From UBA1240 sp045599185 (GTDB taxonomy: Bacteria > Spirochaetota > Spirochaetia > Treponematales > Treponemataceae), in contig JAZRVO010000006.1 of the NCBI GenBank assembly GCA_045599185.1, forward strand, positions 116,163-180,162: a stretch of DNA of 64,000 bases, read 5' to 3'. The notes beneath the pieces are model-generated. The model worked only from the letters and a program-made list of their open reading frames with translations, made no database searches and had not been told where the DNA came from. The translations under genes and the position numbers were made by a program. This document shows, in pieces, positions 6,809 to 14,895 of the stretch. Position 1 is the first letter of the stretch. Each line of letters opens with the position of its first letter.

Positions 6809-9151
6809 ATGAAAGTTGCAAAATTAAACGAAATGTTTGAAAAGTTCGGACGTTTTCAGATAAAAAACCGCTGGGCTTTTATTATTGTTCTTTTTGTGTT
6901 TACGGTGGCTGCTTCGCTGGGGCTTACGCGCCTTAAGCTGAATAACGGCGAAGAAGACTGGTTTGACGACTGGGACACCGTAAAAATGAATCAGGATCAC
7001 TTTGAAGAGATTTTTGGCAGTACGGATTCCGTAATTGCATTTATTCAGGCGGAAGATGTCTTTGACCCGGAAGTTCTTGAAATGATTGACCGCCTTGGTG
7101 AACGGCTTTTGAACGAAGTGCCCTATGCTTCAAGCGTTACTTCGCTTACAAGCCTTAGCGTGCCCATTGGCAATGACGACGGTTTTGACGTTGCAAACCC
7201 GTTTGAAAACGGCATTCCAGCCGACCCGGCGGAACTTGCAGAAAAAAAGGCTTTTATTTTAAGCCGCGAATCTTTGGTAAACGCCATCGTAAGCGAAGAC
7301 GCTACGGAAACTTTTGTGGTTCTGAATCTTGAACAGTATTCGGAAGACCTTGCAACGGCAATGAACAAAATTGTGCCGCCTGCTATGGCAATTTTCAATT
7401 CGGATGAGTTTAAATCGGATAAATACGAAATTCTTCCTTCCGGGCTTTCGTACACGGAATATGAAGAAGAAAAGGCGATGATGAGCCAGTGTGTTAGCCG
7501 CATTCTGATAGGTTTTGTCGTAATGGTTCTCTGCCTAATTCTGTTTATCCGTTCTTTCCGCGGCGTTGTCGTTCCTGCCATTGCAACGGTTTTCGGCATC
7601 GCATCCATGATTGGCATTACCGCATGGCTAGGCATAGAAGGCAACACGATAATGATTATTCTTGTCGTTCTGCTTGCAATGGCGCTTGCCGTCGGCTATT
7701 CGGTTCACTATATAAACAGTTTCAAAATGGCTTTCCGCAAAACCGGCAAACGCAGGGAAGCCTGCATTGCCGGCGTGCGCGAATCCGGCTGGGCGATTCT
7801 TTTTACGGTAATTACGACAATCGGCAGCATGCTTTCGTTTTATGCCAGCGGCCTGCGCCCCATGCGCTGGGTTGCAGGAACTTCTGCGGCTTCGGTTTTT
7901 GGCGTTTACATGTACGTAATGATTCTTCTGCCGGTTTTTTACAGTTTTGGCAAAGACCGTGAACCGGACGCAAGTTCAAATGAAGAAGGCTTGACCAGAA
8001 TTGACCTTGGCATAGAACGCATTGGCAATGCCGTTCTGAACAAAAAGTGGATTACTTTGATAGCAGGCATTCTTGTAATTGCGGTATGTGTTCCGGCTTT
8101 TTTCAAAATTGAAATTAACATGAACTATTCGGACATGATGGGCGAAAAAACGCCGTATATTGCCCGGCTTATGCGCATTGCGCGTTCTCAGCTTGGCAGC
8201 CAGTACGCTTACGACGTGTTGATTGAGTTTGATGAAGAAGATGCGGTTAAAAATCCGGAAGTCCTTAAAAACATGGATATTTTGACGGAAAGAATCGGCG
8301 GGCTTCAGATGACGAAAATTTCCAGCGGAAAGCCGCGCGTAAGTTCCGTTACGAAAGTTGTAAAGGAAATGAACCGCACCTTAAATGAAGATAATCCTGA
8401 GTTTTACGCAATTCCGGACGAGCAGGACATGGTAAGCCAGATTATGTTCCTTTATGAAATTTCCGGCGGAACAGACCTGTATGATTATGTAAGCGAAGAC
8501 TTTAAAGCCGCATATCTTCACGTAGAACTGCGCGATTACGATGCAGAAGGCTGTGTTGCCGACGTTGCGGCAGTAGAGCAGTGGGTTCGCGAGCTGTTTC
8601 CGGGCACTGTAACAGGCGGCGTTGTTGGCGAAGTTATGCAGTATGCGGCAATGAACGGAAAAATGGTTCGCGGTTCGGTAAAGTCAATCGGTACATCGCT
8701 GGTAATTATTTTTGTCCTGATGTTCATTGCGTTCATGTCCTTAAGAACCGGGCTTATTGCAATGATTCCAAACGTTACGCCCGTAATTCTGATTGGCGGA
8801 ATAATGGGTTACAATCACGTTCCGCTTGACATGATTACAGCCCTGATTATGCCGATGATTCTGGGCATTGCGGTAGACGATACGATTCACTTTACGAACC
8901 ATATAAAATACCATTTTGAACTTTGCGGCGATTACCGGCAGGCAATTCTGAATTCGTACCGGGAAATTGGCAAATCGATGATTATGACAACCGTCATTCT
9001 GTGTGCCATGTTCGGAATTTTCATTTTCAGTTCAATGACGGCCTTGGTAAGAATTGGTTACATGTCGGTTATTGGTCTGGCCGGTGCCCTTGTTGCAGAC
9101 TACACATTAACGCCTGTACTGCTGTATATTACAAAACCTTTCAAAAAATAG
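6809..9151 (+). CDS. RND superfamily exporter of the MMPL/HpnN-like type
   Basis: This 780-residue inner-membrane protein has the two-fold RND plan: a TM helix near residue 25, a large periplasmic loop, five TM helices (about 230-395), a further TM near 430, a second loop, and a final helix cluster (about 640-775). Such permeases of the MMPL class move lipids or hydrophobic compounds using the proton gradient. The ATG at 6809 follows GGAGGT; the ATG eleven codons earlier has no such site. It is the first gene of a three-gene unit with a LolA-like carrier and an outer-membrane barrel, which suggests trans-envelope movement of a lipid. Transcription should be controlled by the adjacent TetR repressor. 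Confidence 0.9.
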   Translation: MKVAKLNEMFEKFGRFQIKNRWAFIIVLFVFTVAASLGLTRLKLNNGEEDWFDDWDTVKMNQDHFEEIFGSTDSVIAFIQAEDVFDPEVLEMIDRLGERLLNEVPYASSVTSLTSLSVPIGNDDGFDVANPFENGIPADPAELAEKKAFILSRESLVNAIVSEDATETFVVLNLEQYSEDLATAMNKIVPPAMAIFNSDEFKSDKYEILPSGLSYTEYEEEKAMMSQCVSRILIGFVVMVLCLILFIRSFRGVVVPAIATVFGIASMIGITAWLGIEGNTIMIILVVLLAMALAVGYSVHYINSFKMAFRKTGKRREACIAGVRESGWAILFTVITTIGSMLSFYASGLRPMRWVAGTSAASVFGVYMYVMILLPVFYSFGKDREPDASSNEEGLTRIDLGIERIGNAVLNKKWITLIAGILVIAVCVPAFFKIEINMNYSDMMGEKTPYIARLMRIARSQLGSQYAYDVLIEFDEEDAVKNPEVLKNMDILTERIGGLQMTKISSGKPRVSSVTKVVKEMNRTLNEDNPEFYAIPDEQDMVSQIMFLYEISGGTDLYDYVSEDFKAAYLHVELRDYDAEGCVADVAAVEQWVRELFPGTVTGGVVGEVMQYAAMNGKMVRGSVKSIGTSLVIIFVLMFIAFMSLRTGLIAMIPNVTPVILIGGIMGYNHVPLDMITALIMPMILGIAVDDTIHFTNHIKYHFELCGDYRQAILNSYREIGKSMIMTTVILCAMFGIFIFSSMTALVRIGYMSVIGLAGALVADYTLTPVLLYITKPFKK

Positions 9152-9198
9152 GCTGAAACTGTAAAAAGGCTTGTTTTCGGGTATAAAATGCAGCGTGC

Positions 9199-9247
9199 CC
9201 CGGATTCTTCCGGGTAACCATACAACTGAATCCTGAAAAATTTCAGG
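9199..9247. other. Two small hairpins in the RND-LolA spacer
   Basis: CCCGGA/TCCGGG (9199-9213) and CCTGAAA/TTTCAGG (9232-9247) lie in the 118-bp spacer, the second just upstream of the AAGGAG ribosome-binding site of the next gene. Neither has a T-run, so they may adjust message stability within one transcript and need not terminate it. Confidence 0.4.
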
Positions 9248-9269
9248 GTGAAACTTTAAGGAGTTTAAT

Positions 9270-10055
9270 ATGAAAAAAACTTTCGCACTTTTGGGAACAT
9301 TTTTAATCGCTTCGGCACTTTTTGCGCAGAGTCTTACAGGCTATGACATTGTAAAAAAAGCAGACGAAGTGCCTTCGCCAAAAACTTCTGCTTCGGTTGC
9401 AAAGCTGACAATTCATTCTAAAAAAGGCACAGACCGCATTCGCGAAGTAATTATGAAAAGCAAGGATTACGGCGACGTTACCAAGGAAGTTATCGTTTTT
9501 ACAACGCCAAAAGACGTTGCAGGCACAGGATATCTGATGTTTGATTACGAAGATGAAAACAAAGACAGCGACAACTGGCTTTACATGCCTGCAATGAAAA
9601 AAACTCGCCGCATTGCTTCAAGCGGAACAGAAGCTGAAGGTTCGTTTATGGGTACGGATTTTACCTACGAAGACATGGGCGACAGAAAAATCAGCAAAGA
9701 CGATTATACTTTGCTTGGCGAAGAAACCGTAGACGGCGTTGAATGCTACAAGGTTGACTGCGTAAGCAAGGCTCATACCGAAAAAGATCCGCGCCGCGTG
9801 GTTTTTATTGGCAAGGAAGACTTTATTCTGCGTAAATGCGAATTTTACGACCGCCAGAACCAGCTGCACAGGGTTTTAACCTGCACCGATTTTGCTACAA
9901 TCGATGGTTTTACAACGGCGCAGGTGCTGAAAATGGAAAACGTTCAGTCTGGCACTTATTCATTAATAGAAACAAAGGACATTGTTTACAACGGAGCAAA
10001 AGTTGATGACAGCTTTTTTACCGTGGTTGCCCTTGAAAGAGGCAATATCCGGTAA
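9270..10055 (+). CDS. Outer-membrane lipoprotein-sorting (LolA-like) protein
   Basis: The 261-residue protein has a signal peptide ending in ALFA|Q (about residue 19) and the features of the LolA-like family that accompanies RND/MMPL exporters: an early GYDIVKKADEV segment, paired beta strands, YLMFDYEDEN, and W-x-Y-x-P-x-x-x-K-x-x-R (WLYMPAMKKTRRI). These periplasmic half-barrels carry a hydrophobic cargo between membranes. The ATG is preceded by AAGGAG. It lies between the permease and the barrel gene, which supports a shared export pathway. Cargo is not evident from the sequence. Confidence 0.85.
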   Translation: MKKTFALLGTFLIASALFAQSLTGYDIVKKADEVPSPKTSASVAKLTIHSKKGTDRIREVIMKSKDYGDVTKEVIVFTTPKDVAGTGYLMFDYEDENKDSDNWLYMPAMKKTRRIASSGTEAEGSFMGTDFTYEDMGDRKISKDDYTLLGEETVDGVECYKVDCVSKAHTEKDPRRVVFIGKEDFILRKCEFYDRQNQLHRVLTCTDFATIDGFTTAQVLKMENVQSGTYSLIETKDIVYNGAKVDDSFFTVVALERGNIR

Positions 10056-10170
10056 ACGTGTATAAATGTTTTTAAGGCGCGTCTGGGCGTTTTCAGGTTT
10101 CTTTTAAGGTTTCGTGCTGCTGCCGTCTTAAGGCGGCGGTGCAGGGCTGCTGTTTGCTGGGGGGTGAAAA

Positions 10171-11598
10171 ATGAAGAAAATACTGCTGTTCATAAACATT
10201 TTTTTGCTGGCATCGTCTGTTTTTGCAGAAACAGAAGTTTCTGCAAAATGGGAAACAAATTTGGGCACGTATTTTCCGTGGAGGGAAGGCGGTGCTGAAA
10301 TGTCGGCCGGTGAAGTATGCGTAAAGCCGGAAATTGATTCCTACTGGGGTTCTTCTTCGCTTTACATAAACGGCCTTATTGCCTTTGATGCCCTTGCCAT
10401 GCGAAACACCAGCGACCTTTACGGCAATGCAATTGGCACGCCGTGTCTGGGCTGCAGGCTTAACGAAGCCTACTACGACTATAACGGCGGCTGGTGGGCT
10501 TTCCGTGCCGGCCGCCAGATTGTTCAGTGGGGTGCGGCTGATAATTTTACGGTTACAAACGTTATCTGCCCCGATGACAATTCAAAATTAAGCGGCAGCG
10601 ACCTGAACGACAGCAAGCTTGGAATTGATGCCTTACGGTTTTCTGTTAACACCAGCAGCCTTATTGCCGACGCTTACTGGATACCGCGCTTTACGCCTTC
10701 AGAACTGCCGCTTTCAAAGAATAATCCGCTGTTCAAAAAAATGGTGCCGCAAACCGTAGACCTTTCGGAAGCAGGGCTTGGTGTGCTGAAAATAAATGAA
10801 CTTAGTGACACAAACCTGAATTTGCCTGAGTTTTCGCTTAAAAACGGCGAATGCGGCTTAAGGCTAAGTTCCTTTTACAGTTTTGCAGACTTTTCGCTTT
10901 ACGGTTTTTACGGCTGGGAAGACAGCCCGTTTGTCGGTTACGACGTAAAAACAGCGCCGGCCGTTATTAAAGTGGAAGTTGCTCCCGGCGTTTTTATGCC
11001 CGTGCCGTACAACAAACCGGATTCGATTGATTTGAGCGGAATTTACAGGCGCTTTGGAATGATTGGCGCGGATTCTTCAATTCCCGTTGGTCCGCTTACC
11101 CTTCGCCTGGAAGCTGCCTTTTACCCGTGGCGGCATTTTGCCGCAAGCGCCCAAAGCCAGATGCAGCAGATTTTTGATTATTACAAAACCAGCGGCAAAA
11201 CCGAAGGGGCAGGGGTAACCAGAACTGAACGGCATAACCAGATTGCAGGCGTAATCGGTTTGGACTGGATGGCTTCGGATCTGACGGTTTCGGTTCAGTA
11301 TTATGCGGATTATGTTTTTGGCAGCGTAAAAAACCTTGAAAGGGAAAACCTGAACCAGCAGGTAAGTTTCAGTTTTTCCTATTCGTCGCCGGACGGAAAC
11401 TTGGAAGCAGGAATAAGCGGAATAGTTGAGTTTCCGGCTTTTGATTCGGTAATCATTCCAAGCGTAAGCTACAGCGTAACCGATGATTTTTCGGTAAAGG
11501 TTTCTGCAATGCTTTTTAACCGCGGCGTAAGGGAAGGTTCCTATTCCCGTTACAAGGATTTGAGCAGCCTGAACGTTTGTTTAAGCTACAGTTTTTAG
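10171..11598 (+). CDS. Outer-membrane beta-barrel protein (DUF1302-like)
   Basis: This 475-residue protein has a signal peptide ending SSVFA|E (about residue 19) followed by alternating polar and aromatic strands typical of a large barrel; it ends in a strand finishing LSYSF with a C-terminal phenylalanine, the sorting signal for outer-membrane insertion. The segment RAGRQIVQWGAADNF resembles the RxGRQxxxWG motif of DUF1302-like and related barrels that neighbour RND and LolA-like genes. The ATG follows a GGGGGTG site. It is the last gene of the unit and probably supplies the outer-membrane part of the pathway. Confidence 0.75.
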   Translation: MKKILLFINIFLLASSVFAETEVSAKWETNLGTYFPWREGGAEMSAGEVCVKPEIDSYWGSSSLYINGLIAFDALAMRNTSDLYGNAIGTPCLGCRLNEAYYDYNGGWWAFRAGRQIVQWGAADNFTVTNVICPDDNSKLSGSDLNDSKLGIDALRFSVNTSSLIADAYWIPRFTPSELPLSKNNPLFKKMVPQTVDLSEAGLGVLKINELSDTNLNLPEFSLKNGECGLRLSSFYSFADFSLYGFYGWEDSPFVGYDVKTAPAVIKVEVAPGVFMPVPYNKPDSIDLSGIYRRFGMIGADSSIPVGPLTLRLEAAFYPWRHFAASAQSQMQQIFDYYKTSGKTEGAGVTRTERHNQIAGVIGLDWMASDLTVSVQYYADYVFGSVKNLERENLNQQVSFSFSYSSPDGNLEAGISGIVEFPAFDSVIIPSVSYSVTDDFSVKVSAMLFNRGVREGSYSRYKDLSSLNVCLSYSF

Positions 11599-11700
11599 CC
11601 CGGTTTTTGGGGCAAGTCAAAGCAGCTGAAAATGGTAAAAGCACCTGTGGATTTTAAATTTTACCGCTGAAAAAAAAATAAAAAATATTTTTAAAATGTA

Positions 11701-11729
11701 TTGACCAAAATTAGTAAAGAATATATATT
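11701..11729 (+). promoter_or_regulatory. tRNA promoter
   Basis: TTGACC (11701-11706) and TATATT (11724-11729) are spaced by 17 bp, and the tRNA begins 16 nt after the -10 box. An inverted repeat, ATTAGTA...TACTAAT, overlaps the spacer and -10 region. Confidence 0.65.
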
Positions 11730-11745
11730 ACTAATCGTTCCACAT

Positions 11746-11816
11746 TCCCCGATTGTGTAATGGTAGCACTTCAGATTCTGGTTCTGATTGTGGGGGTTCG
11801 AATCCTCCTTGGGGAA
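11746..11816 (+). tRNA. tRNA-Gln(CTG)
   Basis: The 71-nt sequence folds into a full cloverleaf: acceptor TCCCCGA/TTGGGGA, D-arm GTG/CAC, anticodon stem TCAGA/TCTGA with loop TTCTGGT giving anticodon CTG, and T-arm GGGGG-TTCGAAT-CCTCC. CCA is not encoded. Confidence 0.93.
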
Positions 11817-11818
11817 CT

Positions 11819-11851
11819 AAGGCTGAACTTAAATGGTTCAGCCTTTTTTTT
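11819..11851 (+). terminator. Terminator after tRNA-Gln
   Basis: The stem AGGCTGAAC/GTTCAGCCT is followed by eight T residues. Confidence 0.85.
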
Positions 11852-11965
11852 GCGGTTTGCAGAAAACCGCAAAAATGGCCAGCTTAAGGTTTGCGGCGTT
11901 TTGCCTGCACCGGTTCGGCTGTTTAGGGTGCTTTTTGAAAAATTAAAAGTTCCTTATTTTTTTCT

Positions 11966-12037
11966 GGTCCCTTCGTCTATCGGCTAGGACGTGACCCTCT
12001 CAAGGTCGAAAGACGAGTTCAACTCTCGTAGGGACCG
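11966..12037 (+). tRNA. tRNA-Glu(CTC)
   Basis: The 72-nt sequence has acceptor GGTCCCT/AGGGACC, anticodon stem TGACC/GGTCG, loop CTCTCAA (anticodon CTC) and T-arm ACGAG-TTCAACT-CTCGT. The discriminator base is G and CCA is not encoded. Confidence 0.93.
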
Positions 12038-12047
12038 ATTGATTTAC

Positions 12048-12081
12048 AAAGCTTCTCTTTTTTTAGGGAAGCTTTTTTTTT
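12048..12081 (+). terminator. Terminator after tRNA-Glu
   Basis: AAAGCTTC pairs with GAAGCTTT, and a run of T follows. Confidence 0.8.
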
Positions 12082-12227
12082 GTTCATTTTATTTTTTTTC
12101 AATTTTGTGAAGGTACGGCAAATTTTTGGTTACGGGCGCATAAAATGCCGGTTTTTTAAGTGTTCAATTTCATAAAATGTTCTGCAAACTGCAATTTTTC
12201 TTCAAATAAACCAATTTATATACAGTC

Positions 12228-12256
12228 TTGACGCTAACATTTTGCTGCTTTACAAT
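12228..12256 (+). promoter_or_regulatory. Promoter of the DUF5312-like gene
   Basis: TTGACG (12228-12233) and TACAAT (12251-12256) are 17 bp apart. The -10 box ends 6 nt before the ATG at 12263 and no Shine-Dalgarno sequence is present, so the message is predicted to be leaderless. Confidence 0.7.
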
Positions 12257-12262
12257 TGTTGC

Positions 12263-13954
12263 ATGGAAAATTTAAATACGTTCGATCGCTTTCTTTTAGG
12301 CATGAGCCAGGAAGAACGCATGGAACTTTACAATAGATTGTGTTCCGTAGTGCAAACCGAAGAACAGGTTATTGAAACGCCGCCAATTCCCCAGGAATTC
12401 GCGTCAGAAAACGATGTAAGCCAGCAGATAAAAAACGAAACGCTGGTTTGCCGCCTGATGCTTTTTTTCAAGTCTCTGTTTACGGGCATGGATTCCAGCA
12501 GAGTTTACGGCGAAATGCTTGTTCAGCGTCTGGTAAAATATATTGAAAAAAAATATCCCGGTTTTTTGAATTATAAAAAAAGATTAGTTTTAACTCCCTT
12601 TTATTCCAATGTCCGCCATTTGAAAAACGTTGCAGAATTTTTTATGCCCGGCATTGATTTGTATGAAGAAAACCCCGGCAGTTTCTATCTTTTTTTAAGT
12701 TCCCTGCTGCTTCCCGAATTTTACATGAAGATTGAACAGGAAATTGATCCCTTTGCCCTTACGGAAGACAAAGTTCCTTCGGTTGAAGTGCGCAATTCGC
12801 TTTTGCGGCGCATGGAAGAAGTTTTGCAGGAACTTACCAGCAGCGACAGAAACCGCATTTATTCTGCGGTTTGCAACATTGACTGGCTTCGTCAGTTTGT
12901 GCGCATGCCTTACGAGCGCATGATGCTGAAATTTATGGCGCTTTCTACCGGCGAATACAATGCCCAGCTGGAAGATTTGACCAGCGATTTAGACCATTTT
13001 TGCCGTGTTCTGTGCAACGGACGTTCAATTTCGCCGGACGTGCTTGAAGCGCTGTTTCTGTTTTCAAACAAAACCCGGCTTGGCGACCCTAATTTGAACA
13101 TTGCAGCCCTTACCGAAGATTACATAAACAAAAGCCTGTCGCAGATTAGGGCAATTAAGCGTTTTATAACGGAAGTGCCGCTGCGCACGCTTACCGCCGT
13201 TGCCCACCGGGATTCTTCGTGGTTGCCGGCAAGACCGGAAGGTGCGGAAGACTGGTTTGTTAAGTATAAAAGTGAATGGCGTAATGTTTTTGAACAGCGC
13301 TACAACCTTTGGACGCGGGAAACGAACAAGAAAATCCTTACGAAAAAAATCGATTCAATGCTTAAATGCACGGAACTTCCTCTTTTGCCGTTCCGCCCGT
13401 GGCAGGAATCATGGTTTAACCTGCGCTTCCCGGCTGAATATACTGCCGGATTTCTGTTTGCCTTCTTTAAGGATTTGTACCCGTCAATCAGCAAGGCTTT
13501 GCGCGTTCTTGCCGTTGACGGTGACTTTAAAGTGCGCGACAACCGCATTGAATTTACCGATGCGCTGAACGAAATGAACAAGCTTGCAGAAGACGTAATT
13601 ATTTTTGCCGGAAAATTTAATGGCGGCGGCGATTACGCCCTGCTTTTTGACAGCGTAAAGGAAAAGGATGACCGCACCGTTAGGGCTCATCAGCGGCTGG
13701 AAAATGCAATGACTGCGGCAACTTCGGAAGCAAGCGTTTTTTCTATGACTTTTACCACTGTTGCAACGCAGATTGCCAACGTGCTTGTTGGCGTTACCAG
13801 TGAAACCAAAAACGGCAAGTACGACACAATCAACAATATTGCTGCAATTGAAGGGTATCAAAATCAGGCTTACCGCCAGCGGCTTGCAGAAATAGTAACC
13901 ATTTTGTTTGATTCTTGCAGTTTCGTTCATGATTTAAGTGCCCTTGATGCATAA
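12263..13954 (+). CDS. Spirochaete-conserved protein, DUF5312-like
   Basis: The 563-residue protein is soluble, without a signal peptide, and rich in helices and aromatic/charged residues (for example RVYGEMLVQRLVKYIEKKYP and SFYLFLSSLLLPEFYMKIE). It resembles the long uncharacterised proteins annotated as DUF5312 in spirochaetes; the family assignment is from memory and its function is unknown. The ATG at 12263 is favoured over one seven codons upstream because a promoter -10 box ends 6 nt before it. The stop codon overlaps the ATG of pgeF by one base, so the two are translationally coupled. Confidence 0.72.
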   Translation: MENLNTFDRFLLGMSQEERMELYNRLCSVVQTEEQVIETPPIPQEFASENDVSQQIKNETLVCRLMLFFKSLFTGMDSSRVYGEMLVQRLVKYIEKKYPGFLNYKKRLVLTPFYSNVRHLKNVAEFFMPGIDLYEENPGSFYLFLSSLLLPEFYMKIEQEIDPFALTEDKVPSVEVRNSLLRRMEEVLQELTSSDRNRIYSAVCNIDWLRQFVRMPYERMMLKFMALSTGEYNAQLEDLTSDLDHFCRVLCNGRSISPDVLEALFLFSNKTRLGDPNLNIAALTEDYINKSLSQIRAIKRFITEVPLRTLTAVAHRDSSWLPARPEGAEDWFVKYKSEWRNVFEQRYNLWTRETNKKILTKKIDSMLKCTELPLLPFRPWQESWFNLRFPAEYTAGFLFAFFKDLYPSISKALRVLAVDGDFKVRDNRIEFTDALNEMNKLAEDVIIFAGKFNGGGDYALLFDSVKEKDDRTVRAHQRLENAMTAATSEASVFSMTFTTVATQIANVLVGVTSETKNGKYDTINNIAAIEGYQNQAYRQRLAEIVTILFDSCSFVHDLSALDA

Positions 13955-14838
13955 TGTCCTACAGTGCAGTTAATTTTTCACTTAAAGATTTTTGCCCCGA
14001 TATTGAAAAAACCGGCAACGGTCAGCCGGAAGCAGTTTTTTTTCGTTTTGTAAGGAATGGAAAATTTACCGCGGATTTGCCCATTTGCGGAATTTCTTTG
14101 CTTAGTGCCGGTTCCATGCGTTTCAGGTGGAATGAAACCAACCCGAACCGGGAACGTTTTTTTTCAAATTGCGGCATAGACAGCAGGAATGTTGTACCTG
14201 TTGAACTTGTTCATTCCCAAAAAGTTTGTGCCGTTTCTTCTGCACCGCTGCCTTTTGGCACAGGCCTAACAGAACAGACCCGTTTTGGCGCAGACAGCGG
14301 CCTGATTGCTGATGGTGTAATCAGCCAGAGCCCGGCGCTTGTGCCTTCTGTTACCGTTGCGGACTGCATGCCCCTTTACCTTTTTGACCCTGTTTCCGGG
14401 GCTGGCGGCGTGGTTCATTCCGGCTGGAAGGGCACCGGGATTGTTGCCGAAGCCATAAAACTTGCAGCTGTTCTGTACGGTGCAAAAGCAGAAAATTTTT
14501 CCGTGGTAATTGGGCCGTGCATAGATGACTGCTGCTACAGCGTTGACAGGGCGCGTGCCGAATATTTTGCTTCCGGTTTTGGCGGCTGCGTAAAAAAAAT
14601 TGAAAATCCTCAAAATCCCGATTTTCCGTTTCAGCTTTCGCTGCGCAAGGCCAATCTTTTTGTGCTGGAAAATGCCGGCGTAAAGGCTGAAAATGTGGCA
14701 GTCTGTACCGATTGTACAAGCTGTTCTCCGTTTTTGGGCAGCCACCGCCGGCAGACAAGACATTTACCTTGGGATATTGACCTTGATACGCGCCTCAAAA
14801 GTTTTACGCCGATGGCAGCTTTCTTAAAGCGCGGCTGA
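13954..14838 (+). CDS. pgeF: Peptidoglycan editing factor / laccase-domain protein
   Basis: The 294-residue protein belongs to the PgeF/YfiH family. The zinc-binding residues are visible in order: VELVHSQKV (His), TVADCMPLYLFD (Cys) and GGVVHSGWKGT (His). Enzymes of this family remove wrongly incorporated amino acids from peptidoglycan precursors and also show purine nucleoside activity; the E. coli member edits L-Ser in UDP-MurNAc peptides. The start codon overlaps the upstream stop (TAATG), so translation is coupled to the DUF5312-like gene. A conserved GPCIDDCCY segment and the late cysteines CTDCTSC are also present. Confidence 0.9.
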   Translation: MSYSAVNFSLKDFCPDIEKTGNGQPEAVFFRFVRNGKFTADLPICGISLLSAGSMRFRWNETNPNRERFFSNCGIDSRNVVPVELVHSQKVCAVSSAPLPFGTGLTEQTRFGADSGLIADGVISQSPALVPSVTVADCMPLYLFDPVSGAGGVVHSGWKGTGIVAEAIKLAAVLYGAKAENFSVVIGPCIDDCCYSVDRARAEYFASGFGGCVKKIENPQNPDFPFQLSLRKANLFVLENAGVKAENVAVCTDCTSCSPFLGSHRRQTRHLPWDIDLDTRLKSFTPMAAFLKRG

Positions 14839-14882
14839 ATCCTGCTGCTTTCAGCATGTTTACAACTTGCCAACTTTTTTGC

Positions 14883-14888
14883 TACACT
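14883..14888 (+). promoter_or_regulatory. -10 box of argS
   Basis: TACACT ends 7 nt before the argS ATG. There is no convincing -35 box and no Shine-Dalgarno sequence, so a leaderless or nearly leaderless message is likely. Confidence 0.5.
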
Positions 14889-14895
14889 TTGCCCT

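Noticed and set aside
11760..11987. 75-codon frame near the tRNA genes
   Set aside because: It begins inside tRNA-Gln, crosses its terminator and ends in tRNA-Glu.
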